Shown: positions 49,754-59,760 of the stretch, one piece after another
Layout: every line of letters starts with the position of its first letter
Position numbering within the stretch: position 1 is the first letter of the stretch
From: Rhizobium sp. ACO-34A
Lineage (GTDB): Bacteria; Pseudomonadota; Alphaproteobacteria; Rhizobiales; Rhizobiaceae
Reading direction: 5' to 3'
DNA: 64,000 bases
Assembly (NCBI GenBank): GCA_002600635.1
Contig: CP021371.1
Coordinates: forward strand, 189,001 to 253,000
Notes under the pieces: model-generated
Database searches by the model: none
Told to the model about the DNA's origin: nothing
The model's input: the letters and a program-made list of their open reading frames with translations, nothing else
Program-made: the position numbers and the translations under genes

Positions 49754-50359
49754 TCAGATCGCCGTTCTGGCGCGGAGCGCCGCCGAAAGCGTGCCCTCGT
49801 CGAGATAGTCGAGTTCGCCGCCGACCGGAACGCCATGGGCGAGCCGGGTAATCTTCACGTCGAGCCCCGACAGGTGGTCGGTGATGTAGTGGGCCGTGGT
49901 TTGCCCCTCGACGGTGGCGTTGACTGCGATGATGACCTCCCGGATACCGCCCTTCGCCACGCGGTCGATCAGCCCCTTGATGTTGAGGTCGTCAGGCCCG
50001 ACGCCGTCGAGAGGCGAGAGCGTTCCGCCGAGAACGTGATAGGCCGCATTCATCGCGCCTGCCCGTTCCAGCGCCCACAGATCGGAGACGTCCTCGACGA
50101 CGATGATGACCGACTGGTCGCGCCGGTCGTCGGTGCAGACCGTGCAGGGATCGCTGGTATCGACATTTCCGCAATGGGAGCAGATCTTCACCTTGTCGTA
50201 GGCGTCGCCGAGCGCATGCGCCAGCGGCCCCATCAACTGATCCTTCTTCTTGATCAGGTGGAGCGCCGCGCGTCTGGCCGAGCGGGGGCCGAGCCCCGGC
50301 ACCTTCGCCAGAAGCTGGATGAGTTTTTCGATTTCGGGACCTGTGACTCGCTTTGCCAT
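49754..50359 (-). CDS. recR: Recombination mediator RecR
   Basis: 201 residues, standard length; with RecF/RecO loads RecA at gaps. Hh[22 protein letters not shown], zinc finger [16 protein letters not shown], Toprim [33 protein letters not shown]. In many proteobacteria it follows ybaB directly; here three other genes lie between. Confidence 0.97.
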   Translation of the reverse strand: MAKRVTGPEIEKLIQLLAKVPGLGPRSARRAALHLIKKKDQLMGPLAHALGDAYDKVKICSHCGNVDTSDPCTVCTDDRRDQSVIIVVEDVSDLWALERAGAMNAAYHVLGGTLSPLDGVGPDDLNIKGLIDRVAKGGIREVIIAVNATVEGQTTAHYITDHLSGLDVKITRLAHGVPVGGELDYLDEGTLSAALRARTAI

Positions 50360-50415
50360 GCTGCGTTTCTATCTCATAACCTTTGCCAACGGAATCGTCG
50401 AAAGGACCCATGTGC

Positions 50416-51033
50416 ATGAAAGTCCTTGCCGTCTGCCGCGGCCACGCGGAAACGCTCGCCGGACTGAAGTACAAGAGCGGCATCAACAAGGCGCCTGTCG
50501 GCGGCCCCGTGATGGTGGATGCGGAAGGCATTGTCGGCGACCGCATCTGCAATCGCCGACATCATGGAGGCGTCGATCAGGCCGTCTACATCGAGGGATC
50601 GCTGACGCTCGACTGGTGGGCGGAGGAACTGGGACGACCCTTGCCGGCGGGAACCTTCGGTGAAAATCTGGTGATTGATGACCTCGATAACCGCGATGTC
50701 GCCGTGGGTGACCGTTTCGTCGTCGGAGACGTCATCCTCGAAGTCACGTCCGCACGCATTCCCTGCGCCACCTTCGCGGCGAAGATGGGTGACCCGAAAT
50801 TCGTCCGCCGCTATATACTGGCCGCAAGACCGGGTGCCTATTGCCGGGTCATTCGCGGCGGGATAGTGGAGGCCGGGCTGCCTGTCGGTTACCAGCCGTT
50901 CGACGGGCCGAAGGTGACGATGCCGGATATGATCGCCACTTTCGGCAAGACGCTGTCACCGGATGATCGGGCCCGCTATCTGGCCGCGCCCATTCATCAC
51001 AAGCTGCGCGCGGCTCTCGATATGCGGTCCTAG
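50416..51033 (+). CDS. MOSC-domain protein (YiiM-like)
   Basis: 205 residues from ATG 50416, with AGGA 9 bases upstream (ATG 50410 is an alternative). MOSC core: GIVGDRICNRRHHGGVDQAVYIEG, AGTFGENLVIDD and the SARIPCATF Cys that in this superfamily coordinates molybdenum cofactor. YiiM in E. coli reduces N-hydroxylated compounds; substrate here unknown. Confidence 0.9.
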   Translation: MKVLAVCRGHAETLAGLKYKSGINKAPVGGPVMVDAEGIVGDRICNRRHHGGVDQAVYIEGSLTLDWWAEELGRPLPAGTFGENLVIDDLDNRDVAVGDRFVVGDVILEVTSARIPCATFAAKMGDPKFVRRYILAARPGAYCRVIRGGIVEAGLPVGYQPFDGPKVTMPDMIATFGKTLSPDDRARYLAAPIHHKLRAALDMRS

Positions 51034-51036
51034 ACT

Positions 51037-51612
51037 TTAGCGTATTGCCTGCGGAGCAAGGCTTTCCTCGAACACGGCCAGCGCCGCGCTTCCTTCAGGC
51101 CAGGCTCCGAGACCGCTCGCACCATTGAGATGACCGTGGGCTCCGGCTTCGACAAACCGGCTTCCCCAGGCGTCGGCGCTGGCGCGTGCATGGGCGAGTG
51201 TTCCGTAGGGGTCGTTGCTGCTGGCAACGACCAGCGAGGGAAACGGCAATCGCGCAACTGGCGGATTGGCAAAGCTTGCCGCCTCGGCGGGGAAGACCGG
51301 TGAGGCCGGATCGGGAACGGCAACCAGAAATGCTCCCCGTACCGGGTTTGGCCGGCCGGTGGCTCCGTGGGTAGCCCGGTGAGTGGCCCAATGCGCGACG
51401 AGCAGGCATGCGAGGCTGTGGGCGACCAGCAACGGTGGTCGCGTCGCCTGTTCTATTGCTCGATCGAGGGCATCGATCCAGTCGTCAAGCGCGGGTCTGT
51501 CCCAGTCGCTCGGTTGAAACCGTGTCATCCTCGCATTACCGATTTCCCAGATCGTCTGCCAGTGGGTTGCTCCGGAATTGCCGATGCCCGGAAGGATGAT
51601 GATGTCGCTCAT
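51037..51612 (-). CDS. RBBP9/YdeN family α/β hydrolase
   Basis: 191 residues from ATG 51612 after GAGGACTGGC. IILPGIGNSGATHWQTIWE at the N-terminus, nucleophile Ser in LLVAHSLACLLVAHW, and His in GAHGHLNGASGLGAWPEG, the RBBP9/YdeN pattern. Probable serine hydrolase of unknown substrate. Divergent from the Lrp-type gene. Confidence 0.88.
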   Translation of the reverse strand: MSDIIILPGIGNSGATHWQTIWEIGNARMTRFQPSDWDRPALDDWIDALDRAIEQATRPPLLVAHSLACLLVAHWATHRATHGATGRPNPVRGAFLVAVPDPASPVFPAEAASFANPPVARLPFPSLVVASSNDPYGTLAHARASADAWGSRFVEAGAHGHLNGASGLGAWPEGSAALAVFEESLAPQAIR

Positions 51613-51731
51613 GCCAGTCCTCTTCATGTTCATTTGCAGGAATGGCCATCCTGAGGGGCGACGAGCGGAATTGACATGGCAAACCATCGGAGAAAGATTG
51701 GCGTTACCGATAGATTGAAGGCAGGTGCCCC

Positions 51732-52205
51732 ATGGACGGATTTTCTGAACGGTATCTGGATCCCACCGACATGCTGATCGTCGAGATCATGCAGGAGGAA
51801 GGCCGCATATCGGTGTCTGAACTCGGTCGGAAGATCGGTCTGTCGCAACCCGCGACGTCCGAGCGCCTCAAGAGGCTGGAGGAGCGTGGGGTGATTTCCG
51901 GCTATGGTGCCCGGATCGATGCGGCCGCGCTGGGCCTCGGCATGATGGCGGTTGTCCGGCTGCGGACGACGCATGAGCACATCAAGCCGTGTCTGAAGCT
52001 GTTTTCGGAAATGCCGCAGGTCATCGATGTTCTGCGGCTGACCGGCGAGGACTGCTTCCTGCTGAAGGTATTGGCGCCTTCGCCGGCGGATCTTGAAACC
52101 ATTGTCGATTCGATTGCCCGCTATGGGGCCGTGACCACGTCGTTGGTCTTGCGCAGCGAGCCGACAAAGGCAATCGGCCGGGAGCTCATGCGCCGCCGGC
52201 CGTGA
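51732..52205 (+). CDS. Lrp/AsnC family transcriptional regulator
   Basis: 157 residues: N-terminal winged HTH (MLIVEIMQEEGRISVSELGRKIGLSQPATSERLKRLEERGVI) and C-terminal RAM/AsnC ligand domain (VVRLRTTHEHIKPCLKLF … VLRLTGEDCFLLKV). Divergently arranged with the hydrolase gene, which is a plausible target; the ligand is unknown. Confidence 0.92.
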   Translation: MDGFSERYLDPTDMLIVEIMQEEGRISVSELGRKIGLSQPATSERLKRLEERGVISGYGARIDAAALGLGMMAVVRLRTTHEHIKPCLKLFSEMPQVIDVLRLTGEDCFLLKVLAPSPADLETIVDSIARYGAVTTSLVLRSEPTKAIGRELMRRRP

Positions 52206-52223
52206 GGTCGCCCATGCCGATGA

Positions 52224-52547
52224 TCAGAACGGCAGTTTCATGCCGGGCGGGATCGGCAGGCCCGCGGTCATTTCCTTGGTCTTTTCGGCCATCACGGCTT
52301 CGGCCTTGTCCTTGGCGTCCTTGTGGGCGGCAACGATGAGGTCTTCGAGGATCTCGACGTCGTCTTCCTTGAACAGCGACGGATCGATCTTGAGGCCGCG
52401 CAGGTCGCCCTTGCCGGTCATCGTGACGGTGACCAGGCCACCGCCGGACTTGCCCTCGACTTCGAGCGCGGCGATATCCGCCTGCATCTTCTCCATCTTG
52501 GCCTGCATTTCCTTGACCTTGCCCATCATGCCCATGATGTCGCGCAT
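52224..52547 (-). CDS. YbaB/EbfC family nucleoid-associated protein
   Basis: 107 residues; DNA-binding dimer. [49 protein letters not shown]… matches the tweezer-shaped YbaB fold with an N-terminal helix rich in Met/Lys. Starts 26 bases after dnaX, the conserved partner. Confidence 0.95.
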   Translation of the reverse strand: MRDIMGMMGKVKEMQAKMEKMQADIAALEVEGKSGGGLVTVTMTGKGDLRGLKIDPSLFKEDDVEILEDLIVAAHKDAKDKAEAVMAEKTKEMTAGLPIPPGMKLPF

Positions 52548-52573
52548 GTCGAAAACTCCCTTCTCGGAATATG

Positions 52574-54457
52574 TCAGAATTCGATATCGTCGCCGGGCAG
52601 GATGTCGCCCTCGGCGGATTCTGCCGCTGCCGGCAAGCCCGGCGTATCATCCTCGGCAGTGGAGGCTGCACGGATGCGTACATCGGTGATCTTTGCGCCG
52701 GGGAAACGGGCGAGAATGGCTGCAACGTCAGGATCCTGGCGAGCGTCGAGAAATTGCGCCGCGCGGGTCGATGCCTCGCTTTCTGTCAGCGTCGGCTGGC
52801 CGGGCTCGCGGCTCAGGATGACCATCCAGCGGATTTCGGTCCATTCCTCAAGCCGGCGCTGCAGGTCTCCCACCAGTGACTTCGGAGCTTCTTCCGGCAG
52901 ATTGATTTCAAGCCTTCCGGGTTCGAGCCGCACCAGCCGGACATAGGCGCGGATCAGCGCCTTGAGCTTCGGGTCGCGGTTCTTCGAGCAGAGGTCGGCA
53001 AGCTCTTCCAGCGAGTTGACCGGTACCTTAGGCACTGAAACCGCCTCGGCCGGCCGCGTCTCGACGCGGGCGACGGTCTGGGGTGCGTTCTCCGGCGCGG
53101 GCACGCTCTGCAGGCGGGCTGTCGGCTGTGGGGATATGGCGCGTGCCGTCGCGTCGATGCTCTGCTGGCCGACGGCTGTCGTGCGGTAGGCCATGGAGGC
53201 GCCGCCTCCGCCATTGCCGCCGCGCGGTGATGCACCGCTCGGAGCGGCGCCTTCACCACCTTCGGAAAGCTCCAGCAGGCGTCGGGCGGCCTCTTCGGGC
53301 GATGGCAGGTGAGCCGCATGGGCAAGCCGGATGATGACCATTTCGGCTGCACCCGCCGGTCGTGAGGAGTTCTCCGCCTCCGGAATGCCCTTCAGCAGCA
53401 TCTGCCACATGCGCGACAGCGTGGTGACCGAGATACTGTCGGCAAGGCTTGCGCCGCGCACCCGTTCCACTTCGCTGAGCGAAGGATCCTCGGCGGCGGA
53501 GGGAATGTATTTCAGGCGGGTCACCAGATGGGTGAAATCGGCGAGATCCGTCAGCACGACGGTGGGGTTCGCGCCCGCCTCGTACTGACTGCCGAATTCG
53601 GCAAGGGCGGACGAAACGTCGCCGCGAACGATATGGTCGAAGAGGTCGACGATGCGCGCCCGGTCGGCAAGGCCCAGCATGGCGCGCACGGCCTCGGCCC
53701 GAACCACGCCGCCGCCATGGGCAATCGCCTGGTCGAGCAGGGACAGACCGTCGCGAGCCGAACCTTCGGCGGCGCGCGCGATCATCGCAAGCGCGTCTTC
53801 CTCGGCGCTGATGCCTTCCTTTGCCGCGATGGTCGAGAACAGCCCGACGAGATCGCCGGCGCCGATCCGGCGCAGGTCGAAGCGCTGGCAGCGGGAAAGC
53901 ACCGTGATCGGCACCTTGCGGATTTCGGTGGTGGCGAAGATGAACTTCACATGCTCGGGCGGCTCTTCCAGCGTCTTCAACAGGCCGTTGAAGGCTGCCG
54001 TCGAGAGCATGTGCACTTCGTCGATGATGTAGACCTTGTAGCGCGCCGAAACGGGGCGGTAGCGCACCTGCTCGATGATCTCGCGGATGTCGTCGATACC
54101 GGTATGCGAGGCGGCGTCCATCTCGATCACATCGACATGGCGGCCTTCCATGATCGCCTGGCAATGTTCGCCGGGTATCCTCAGGTCGATCGTCGGCTTG
54201 TCGATTTCGGCGGTCTTGTAGTTGAGGCCGCGGGCAAGAATGCGGGCCGTCGTCGTCTTGCCGACCCCGCGAACGCCGGTCAGCATGTAGGCCTGTGCGA
54301 TGCGGCCGGTCTCGAAGGCGTTGGTGAGGGTACGGACCATCGGCTCCTGGCCGACCATCAGGTCCGTGAAATCCTTGGGGCGATACTTGCGGGCAAGAAC
54401 GCGATACCCCGTTGCGGTACCGTCGGCATTCGATGCTTTAGGCTCGAAATCGCTCAT
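52574..54457 (-). CDS. dnaX: DNA polymerase III subunits γ/τ
   Basis: Clamp-loader ATPase, 627 residues. Walker [26 protein letters not shown] sensor ([13 protein letters not shown]); C-terminal Pro/Ala linker and a τ-type domain. The zinc-module cysteines of E. coli DnaX (four Cys after the P-loop) are reduced to one ([14 protein letters not shown]). ATG 54457 follows AGGGGCA; the frame upstream runs through the SRP RNA and is not coding. I did not identify a frameshift slippery site. Confidence 0.96.
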   Translation of the reverse strand: MSDFEPKASNADGTATGYRVLARKYRPKDFTDLMVGQEPMVRTLTNAFETGRIAQAYMLTGVRGVGKTTTARILARGLNYKTAEIDKPTIDLRIPGEHCQAIMEGRHVDVIEMDAASHTGIDDIREIIEQVRYRPVSARYKVYIIDEVHMLSTAAFNGLLKTLEEPPEHVKFIFATTEIRKVPITVLSRCQRFDLRRIGAGDLVGLFSTIAAKEGISAEEDALAMIARAAEGSARDGLSLLDQAIAHGGGVVRAEAVRAMLGLADRARIVDLFDHIVRGDVSSALAEFGSQYEAGANPTVVLTDLADFTHLVTRLKYIPSAAEDPSLSEVERVRGASLADSISVTTLSRMWQMLLKGIPEAENSSRPAGAAEMVIIRLAHAAHLPSPEEAARRLLELSEGGEGAAPSGASPRGGNGGGGASMAYRTTAVGQQSIDATARAISPQPTARLQSVPAPENAPQTVARVETRPAEAVSVPKVPVNSLEELADLCSKNRDPKLKALIRAYVRLVRLEPGRLEINLPEEAPKSLVGDLQRRLEEWTEIRWMVILSREPGQPTLTESEASTRAAQFLDARQDPDVAAILARFPGAKITDVRIRAASTAEDDTPGLPAAAESAEGDILPGDDIEF

Positions 54458-54551
54458 TGCCCCTGCCAGCGTCTCTCGAAAACCCGGTAGCCGGGCATGA
54501 ATTGACCGCTTGTTTGCCGGCCAAACGAAGCGGCCAAATGAAACGGAAGGT

Positions 54552-54650
54552 GGGAGGCTGGCACGATGACCCGTGCCGCGCTCGTTAGGGCTGCTTCCTT
54601 CCGGACCTGACCCGGTTGGCGAGTGGCTCGTCCACCACCAACCTCCCGGC
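54552..54650 (-). ncRNA. ffs: Signal recognition particle RNA, small bacterial (4.5S) type
   Basis: On the minus strand the universally conserved domain IV core GGTCAGGTCCGGAAGGAAGCAGCC is present (about 54581-54614), with the GGAA tetraloop between its arms. The ends pair: GGGAGGT at the 5' side with GCCTCCC at the 3' side, giving an RNA of about 99 nt. Binds Ffh for membrane protein targeting. Ends estimated from base pairing. Confidence 0.95.
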
Positions 54651-54654
54651 TGCA

Positions 54655-54683
54655 CATATCGGCAATTACGCAAGCAAATGCAA
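54655..54683 (-). promoter_or_regulatory. Promoter of SRP RNA gene
   Basis: TTGCAT, 17-base spacer, GATATG on the minus strand, ending 4-5 bases before the inferred RNA 5' end. Confidence 0.5.
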
Positions 54684-54709
54684 GCCAAGCCTGCAAAAAA
54701 CTGTTATGA

Positions 54710-55147
54710 ATGGCAAAAACGACGGGAGAGACGCCTTTGCAACCATTCGCACTCGATGAAAGGCTGGCGCGCGACAGTTCGCTGGTTATCAAGCTTGGCC
54801 TCTGTGAACTGCGCCTGATCGAGGACAGGCGCTGGCCCTGGCTGGTTCTGGTGCCCCAGCGACCGGGGATTTCCGAGGTGTTCGAGCTCACCCCGCTCGA
54901 TCAGGCCGTGCTGACATTCGAGCAGAATCTGGTGGCTTCGGGCTTGAAGACGCTGACCCACGCCACCAAGATCAATGTGGCTGCGATCGGCAATGTCGTT
55001 CGCCAGCTTCATGTGCATGTCATTGCCCGTTTCGAGGGCGATCCCAACTGGCCAGGTCCGGTCTGGGGCCATGGCGCAGCCGAGGCCTATACCGACGACG
55101 AACGCCGCGAGATCAAGAAGAAGCTGCTAGAAGCCATTCACTCATGA
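54710..55147 (+). CDS. HIT-family nucleotide hydrolase
   Basis: 145 residues of a single HIT domain, with the catalytic histidine triad in RQLHVHVIARFEGDPNWPGPVW. A TTG at 54737 with GGAGAG in front is an alternative start (MQPFALDERL…). Overlaps nudC by 4 bases, so the pair is probably coupled in nucleotide-pool cleaning. Confidence 0.9.
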   Translation: MAKTTGETPLQPFALDERLARDSSLVIKLGLCELRLIEDRRWPWLVLVPQRPGISEVFELTPLDQAVLTFEQNLVASGLKTLTHATKINVAAIGNVVRQLHVHVIARFEGDPNWPGPVWGHGAAEAYTDDERREIKKKLLEAIHS

Positions 55148-56103
55148 AGAATTCGATTTTCCTCAGCCGTGCCCCCCATCTCGAACCGAGCGAACTGACC
55201 GCGTTTTCCAAGAATGCGCTGGATCGCCGTGCCGAACACCGGGACGAGACCTCGCTTTCCGTGGCGCTCGCCGTGGAAGGCGCCCATATTCTCGCTTTCT
55301 CCGATGCCCAGCTGGTGTTGAAGCATGACGGGCAGGTGCTCGATCCGTTGTTTGCGCCCTACGAGCTGTCGGAACTCGATCCCGATTTCGAGCGTGCCAT
55401 TCTGCTCGGCTTCCAGCCGAATGGCGAGCCGCGCCTTGCGGTGCCGGTGGCCCGCAGCGCCGGCGAACTGGCGACCCGTTACAAGCCGGCCGACGCCCGC
55501 GCGCTGTTTCGCGAACAGCTCATCCGCGAGGAATTGCTGGGAGAAGCGGCACAGGCCTTGAGCCTCATCCGCTGGAACACGGACAACCGTTTCTGCGGAC
55601 GCTGCGGTGAGGAGATGGAAAGCCGCATCGGCGGCTACAAGCGGGTCTGCCCGGCCTGCAGCCACGAGATCTTTCCCCGCACCGATCCGGTGGCGATCAT
55701 GCTTGCGGTCGATGAAAAGCGCGACTGCTGCCTGCTTGGCCGCAATCATCGCTTCCCCGAGGGCATGTATTCCTGTCTTGCCGGCTTTGTTGAGCCGGGC
55801 GAGACGGTCGAGAACGCGGTTCGCCGGGAAACCAAGGAGGAATCCGGCATTGCGATCGGTCGCGTCCGTTACCACGCATCACAGCCCTGGCCGATGCCGC
55901 ACCAGCTGATGATCGGTTGCTACGCCGAAGCCGTGACCTTCGACATCGAGCGCGACGAAGGCGAGCTTGCGGATTGCCGCTGGTTCTCCCGCGAAGAGAT
56001 CGTCGCCATCGTCGAGAACGGCAGTTTCAATGGCGTTTCCCTGCCGGTCGAAGGCACCATTGCCCGCCGGCTGATCGTCGACTGGCTGGAATGGAAGCAC
56101 TGA
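55144..56103 (+). CDS. nudC: NADH pyrophosphatase / NAD-cap hydrolase NudC
   Basis: 319 residues: N-terminal domain, zinc ribbon (FCGRCGEEMESRIGGYKRVCPACSHEIFPRTDP) and the Nudix box GFVEPGETVENAVRRETKEESGI, followed by the SQPWPMPHQLMIG motif of NADH pyrophosphatases. Hydrolyses NADH to NMNH and AMP and removes NAD caps from RNA. Convergent with pheA, 9 bases apart. Confidence 0.95.
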   Translation: MKNSIFLSRAPHLEPSELTAFSKNALDRRAEHRDETSLSVALAVEGAHILAFSDAQLVLKHDGQVLDPLFAPYELSELDPDFERAILLGFQPNGEPRLAVPVARSAGELATRYKPADARALFREQLIREELLGEAAQALSLIRWNTDNRFCGRCGEEMESRIGGYKRVCPACSHEIFPRTDPVAIMLAVDEKRDCCLLGRNHRFPEGMYSCLAGFVEPGETVENAVRRETKEESGIAIGRVRYHASQPWPMPHQLMIGCYAEAVTFDIERDEGELADCRWFSREEIVAIVENGSFNGVSLPVEGTIARRLIVDWLEWKH

Positions 56104-56112
56104 AAGGGGGCT

Positions 56113-56970
56113 TCAGAGCTTCCCGCGCATGGCGTGCGCCTTGTAGACGCCGAGGATGCGGACCTTTTCCGAGAAGAACGAAAGCTCCTCCAGCGCCCGC
56201 TTGACCGGCGCGTCCTCGGGATGTCCCTCGATATCGGCGTAGAACTGGGTGGCGATGAACTTGCCCCCGATCTGGTAGCTCTCGAGCTTCGTCATGTTGA
56301 CGCCGTTGGTGGCAAAGCCGCCGAGCGCCTTGTAGAGCGCGGCCGGAATGTTGCGGACATTGAAGACGAACGTGGTGATGAAGGTCTCGTCGTCGCTGGC
56401 GCGCTTCGGCTGGTTCTCGTCGCGGGAGAGAACGACGAAACGGGTCACGTTGTTTTCGGAATCCTCGACGTTCTCGGCCACGATGTCGAGGCCGTAGAGC
56501 GGGGCCGCAAGCCGCGGCGCAAGGGCCGCCATGGTGCGGTCGCCCTTTTCCGAAACGAGCTTTGCCGCGCCCGCCGTATCGCCGGCGACAACGGCCTTCC
56601 AGCCATTGCTGCGGATGATCTTGCGGCACTGGCCGAGCGCGTGGATGTGGCTGTGCACGGTGCGGATCTCGTCCATCCCGACGCCCGGCAGAACCATCAG
56701 CTGGAAGCGGATCGGCATGAAATACTCGCCCACGATGTGCAGGCGCGACAGCGGCAGCAGGTAATGGATGTCGGCGACGCGGCCGGCCAGCGTGTTCTCG
56801 ATCGGGATCATCGCCAGATCGACCTCGCCGGTTTCGAGCGCCACGAAGGCGTCCTCGAAGGTCGGGCAGGGCAGCGGCTCCATGTCCGGGAACATGTCGC
56901 GGCAGGCCATGTCGGAATTGGCGCCGAAGTCGCCCTGGAAGGAAATCTTGTTGGTCTTGTAAGTGGTCAT
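56113..56970 (-). CDS. pheA: Prephenate dehydratase
   Basis: Phenylalanine biosynthesis; converts prephenate to phenylpyruvate. 285 residues: two-lobed PDT domain (ISFQGDFGANSDMACRDMFP, IPIENTLAGRVADIHYLL, NNVTRFVVLSRD with the catalytic Thr-Arg) and a C-terminal ACT domain for Phe feedback (ALYKALGGFATNGVNMTKLESYQIG). No chorismate mutase fusion. ATG 56970; 16 bases after kdsB. Confidence 0.96.
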   Translation of the reverse strand: MTTYKTNKISFQGDFGANSDMACRDMFPDMEPLPCPTFEDAFVALETGEVDLAMIPIENTLAGRVADIHYLLPLSRLHIVGEYFMPIRFQLMVLPGVGMDEIRTVHSHIHALGQCRKIIRSNGWKAVVAGDTAGAAKLVSEKGDRTMAALAPRLAAPLYGLDIVAENVEDSENNVTRFVVLSRDENQPKRASDDETFITTFVFNVRNIPAALYKALGGFATNGVNMTKLESYQIGGKFIATQFYADIEGHPEDAPVKRALEELSFFSEKVRILGVYKAHAMRGKL

Positions 56971-56986
56971 CGGGATATCCGTAAGA

Positions 56987-57742
56987 TCAGTTTGCACGAG
57001 CGGCAATGAGACGCCGCGCCTTTTCGAGATCGGCCGGCGTGTCTACGCCGAGCGGGATGGAGCGGACGACCTCGGCATCGATGCGCATTCCGGCTTCGAG
57101 CGCGCGCAGTTGCTCAAGGGATTCCCGCTTTTCAAGCGGCGACGGCGGCAGGCTTACGAAGCGCTCCAGCGCTTCGCGGCGATAGGCGTAGAGGCCGATG
57201 TGATGGAAGAGCGGTCCCTTACCGTAGGGTGCGGTGGCGCGGGTGAAGTAGAGCGCCCTGAGCCGGCTGTCGGAGACTGCGGAACCCACTACCTTCACGA
57301 CATTCGGATTGGTCTTTTCTTCCTCGTCGGAAATCTCCACCGTCAGCGTCGCGATATCGACCTGCGGATTGTCGAGCGGCTTCAATGCTGCCCGGATGGT
57401 CTCCGGCTCGATGGTCGGCAGGTCGCCCTGCACGTTGACCACGATTTCGACCTCTCCATTCGGATCCACGGCGATGAGCGCCTCGTGAATGCGATCGGAC
57501 CCGGACTGGTGGTCCTGGCGGGTCATGACCACCTCGAAACCGGCGTCGGCGACTGCATCGAAAACCCGCTGGTCATCGACGGCGACCACGATCCGGCCGA
57601 CATGCGCTTCCCGGGCGCGTTTTGCTACCTGGACGATCATCGGCAGTCCGCAGATATCGGCCAGCGGCTTGCCGGGAAGGCGGGTCGAGGCCATGCGCGC
57701 GGGGATGAGGATCAGGACCTTCCCCAAATCTGAATTATTCAT
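56987..57742 (-). CDS. kdsB: 3-deoxy-manno-octulosonate cytidylyltransferase (CMP-Kdo synthetase)
   Basis: Activates Kdo for lipopolysaccharide inner core. 251 residues; [45 protein letters not shown] and [13 protein letters not shown] are KdsB hallmarks. ATG 57742 follows GGGGCCGGCG. Precedes pheA; divergent from cycM. Confidence 0.97.
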   Translation of the reverse strand: MNNSDLGKVLILIPARMASTRLPGKPLADICGLPMIVQVAKRAREAHVGRIVVAVDDQRVFDAVADAGFEVVMTRQDHQSGSDRIHEALIAVDPNGEVEIVVNVQGDLPTIEPETIRAALKPLDNPQVDIATLTVEISDEEEKTNPNVVKVVGSAVSDSRLRALYFTRATAPYGKGPLFHHIGLYAYRREALERFVSLPPSPLEKRESLEQLRALEAGMRIDAEVVRSIPLGVDTPADLEKARRLIAARAN

Positions 57743-57894
57743 CGCCGGCCCCTTCAAAATCAGCCAAAACAGTGTCAAAAAGTCCCAGTCCGGGGATTCA
57801 CAATCGTGTTGCAACTGTCAAGCAAAAGACATAGGTTCCGCGCGATTTCAAGATCATCCGGGCTGATCATCCGGCTGCATGGGGAGCGTTGCAG

Positions 57895-58455
57895 ATGAAC
57901 TCATATGTGAACATGGGCGTGGGGGCTCTTCTGGGAACCGTTTTCGTCCTTATGACGGTTTCCATCACATCGGAGGGCATTTTCCACTCCGAAAAGCCGG
58001 AGAAGGAAGGCTTCGCCATCGCGGCCGAAGGCGCGGGTGAAGCCGAGGGCGGCGCAGATACCGCCGCCGCTGCCGAAACCCCGATTGCAACTCTGCTCGC
58101 AAGCGCAGACGCGAAGGCCGGCGAAACCGTCTTCAAGAAGTGTACGAGCTGTCATGACGGGTCCAAGGGCGGACCCAACAAAGTTGGCCCCAACCTCTTC
58201 GGTGTCGTTGAGCGGCCGATCGCCTCGCATGAAGGTTTTGGTTATTCCGCTGCCATGAAGGACTTCTCGCAGGGCGGTTCGGTCACTTGGACCTTCGAAA
58301 ACCTCAACCACTTCCTGACGGCTCCGAAGAAGTTCATCGCCGGCACCGCCATGGGCTTTGCCGGGATCAAGAAGGAAGACGAGCGCGCAAACCTGCTCGC
58401 CTATCTTCGTTCGCTGTCCGATACCCCGGTCGATCTTCCGGCCGCGACCAACTGA
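57895..58455 (+). CDS. Membrane-anchored cytochrome c (CycM-like)
   Basis: 186 residues from ATG 57895 (GGGGAGCG 6 bases before; a TTG two codons upstream is less likely). An uncleaved N-terminal anchor (about 7-27), an acidic/Ala-rich linker, and one class I cytochrome c domain with heme motif [16 protein letters not shown] and axial Met in AGTAMGFAG. CycM carries electrons from the bc1 complex to aa3 oxidase in rhizobia. Confidence 0.92.
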   Translation: MNSYVNMGVGALLGTVFVLMTVSITSEGIFHSEKPEKEGFAIAAEGAGEAEGGADTAAAAETPIATLLASADAKAGETVFKKCTSCHDGSKGGPNKVGPNLFGVVERPIASHEGFGYSAAMKDFSQGGSVTWTFENLNHFLTAPKKFIAGTAMGFAGIKKEDERANLLAYLRSLSDTPVDLPAATN

Positions 58456-58483
58456 TCGTCTGAAATATCAGAGACTTACCGAG

Positions 58484-58507
58484 ATGCCCGGCTTGGCCGG
58501 GCATTTT
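58484..58507 (+). terminator. Intrinsic terminator of the cytochrome c gene
   Basis: Perfect 9-bp stem ATGCCCGGC / GCCGGGCAT with a 3-base loop, followed by TTTGCGTTT, 28 bases after the stop. Confidence 0.8.
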
Positions 58508-58524
58508 GCGTTTCTCGGCCCCCG

Positions 58525-59469
58525 TCATTGCAGCATGTAGGCCCAGAAGGTGACGCTCAACACGCCAAGCGCGGTGGTCAGCGTGATCGAGGAGGCGGCG
58601 AGCGCATGGCCGACCCCGAAACGATTGGCGATCAGCCACGCATTGATGCCGGTCGGAACCGATGAAGTCAGCACCAGCGCTGCAGTCCAGGCGGGGCTCA
58701 GCCCCAGAAGATGGCAGGTCGCCCAGACCGTGGCCGGCATGACCAGCAGCTTGAGGGCGGAAATGATGCCGGCGATGCGCAGGTTTCCCGCAACGCCGTA
58801 ACGGTTGAGCGCCATGCCGAGCGAGATCAGGGCGGCAGGGGCTGCCATCGTCGCGATCTGCGCCACCACGCCGTCGAGGACTTCGGGAAGGTGGAGGCCG
58901 CTCAGATGCAGCAGCAACCCCGCCATGAGGCCGATGACCAGCGGATTTCGGGCGAGATTCATGCCGATCTGGCGAAACACCGCCAGCGCGCCGCGGGAAG
59001 CTTTCCCGCTCGTCTTCTGCTCGGCGCGCTCCATCAATACGGTGCCGATCACCATCATCAGCGGCAGGTGTACGGCCAGCAGGATGGTCAGCGGCACGAG
59101 CCCTTCGGCGCCGACCGTGCGCTCGACCAGCGGCAGGCCGATGAAGATGTTGTTGGCAAACGCCGAGGAGACGCCCGCCAGCACGCCAACCCGCTGGTCG
59201 CGCTGAAAAAGGCGGGTGGCCACGAGGTGCCCGATCGTCCAGGTGACGCCGACGCCGGTAAAATAGGCGATCCAGAGCTTGAACGGGGAAGCGCCATGAA
59301 AATCGGCCTGCGAGATCGTGCGGAACAAAAGCACCGGAACAGCGACCTTGAAGACGAATTCGCTGAGCCCTTCGCCGATCTCGGCGTTGAGGATCTTCGC
59401 CTTGACCAGGCCCCACCCGATAAGGATCAGGATGAAGATCGGGAAGACGTCGTGGGCAATGGCATACAT
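58525..59469 (-). CDS. AEC family (auxin efflux carrier-like) transporter
   Basis: 314-residue polytopic membrane protein, about ten hydrophobic segments in two halves, with the family features PVLLFRTIS and SAFANNIFIGLPL in the first half. Bacterial members export or import carboxylates such as malate or malonate; substrate unknown. Confidence 0.85.
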   Translation of the reverse strand: MYAIAHDVFPIFILILIGWGLVKAKILNAEIGEGLSEFVFKVAVPVLLFRTISQADFHGASPFKLWIAYFTGVGVTWTIGHLVATRLFQRDQRVGVLAGVSSAFANNIFIGLPLVERTVGAEGLVPLTILLAVHLPLMMVIGTVLMERAEQKTSGKASRGALAVFRQIGMNLARNPLVIGLMAGLLLHLSGLHLPEVLDGVVAQIATMAAPAALISLGMALNRYGVAGNLRIAGIISALKLLVMPATVWATCHLLGLSPAWTAALVLTSSVPTGINAWLIANRFGVGHALAASSITLTTALGVLSVTFWAYMLQ

Positions 59470-59599
59470 ATGCTGGGAGCTTTCGGGGGAGCTGCTACGG
59501 CGGGCGAGTTTATCACCTCTACCGCGCCATTTCCCCCCGGACCAGCATTATTGATGAATGACAGGAATGCATGGGAGCATGACGGCAACTGGGGCCAAA

Positions 59600-59760
59600 A
59601 AAGAAAAAGCGGGGAAATTCCCCGCTTCCGCCCTGAAATCGGGCTCTGGACCATGCCGCCAGTACATCCGTGGTCAGCAAGGAACCGTAGCTCGGGCGAT
59701 CATGCCCGATGGTGAACGGCTGACCGAAAACGCAGTCACATGCCGTCATCACTTGAGGTT
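59600..59760 (-). ncRNA. Candidate structured small RNA ending at a strong terminator
   Basis: The 420-base gap between the AEC gene and adenosine kinase holds a strong minus-strand terminator with no gene upstream of it. Before it, on the same strand, lies an irregular hairpin: GGTCAGC / GCTGACC outer stem with CCGT/ACGG and CGGGC/GCCCG inner stems. Length and shape recall small RNAs such as 6S, but the identity is not established and no clear promoter was found, so the 5' end is a guess. Confidence 0.4.
59607..59627 (-). terminator. Intrinsic terminator without an annotated upstream gene
   Basis: Perfect 10-bp stem AAGCGGGGAA / TTCCCCGCTT around one base, followed on the minus strand by TTTCTTTTTT. 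It sits 138 bases before the AEC start, too early to belong to that gene. Confidence 0.8.

Noticed and set aside
54458..54688. N-terminal extension of dnaX
   Set aside because: The extra codons run through the SRP RNA; the ATG at 54457 has a ribosome site and the normal DnaX N-terminus.
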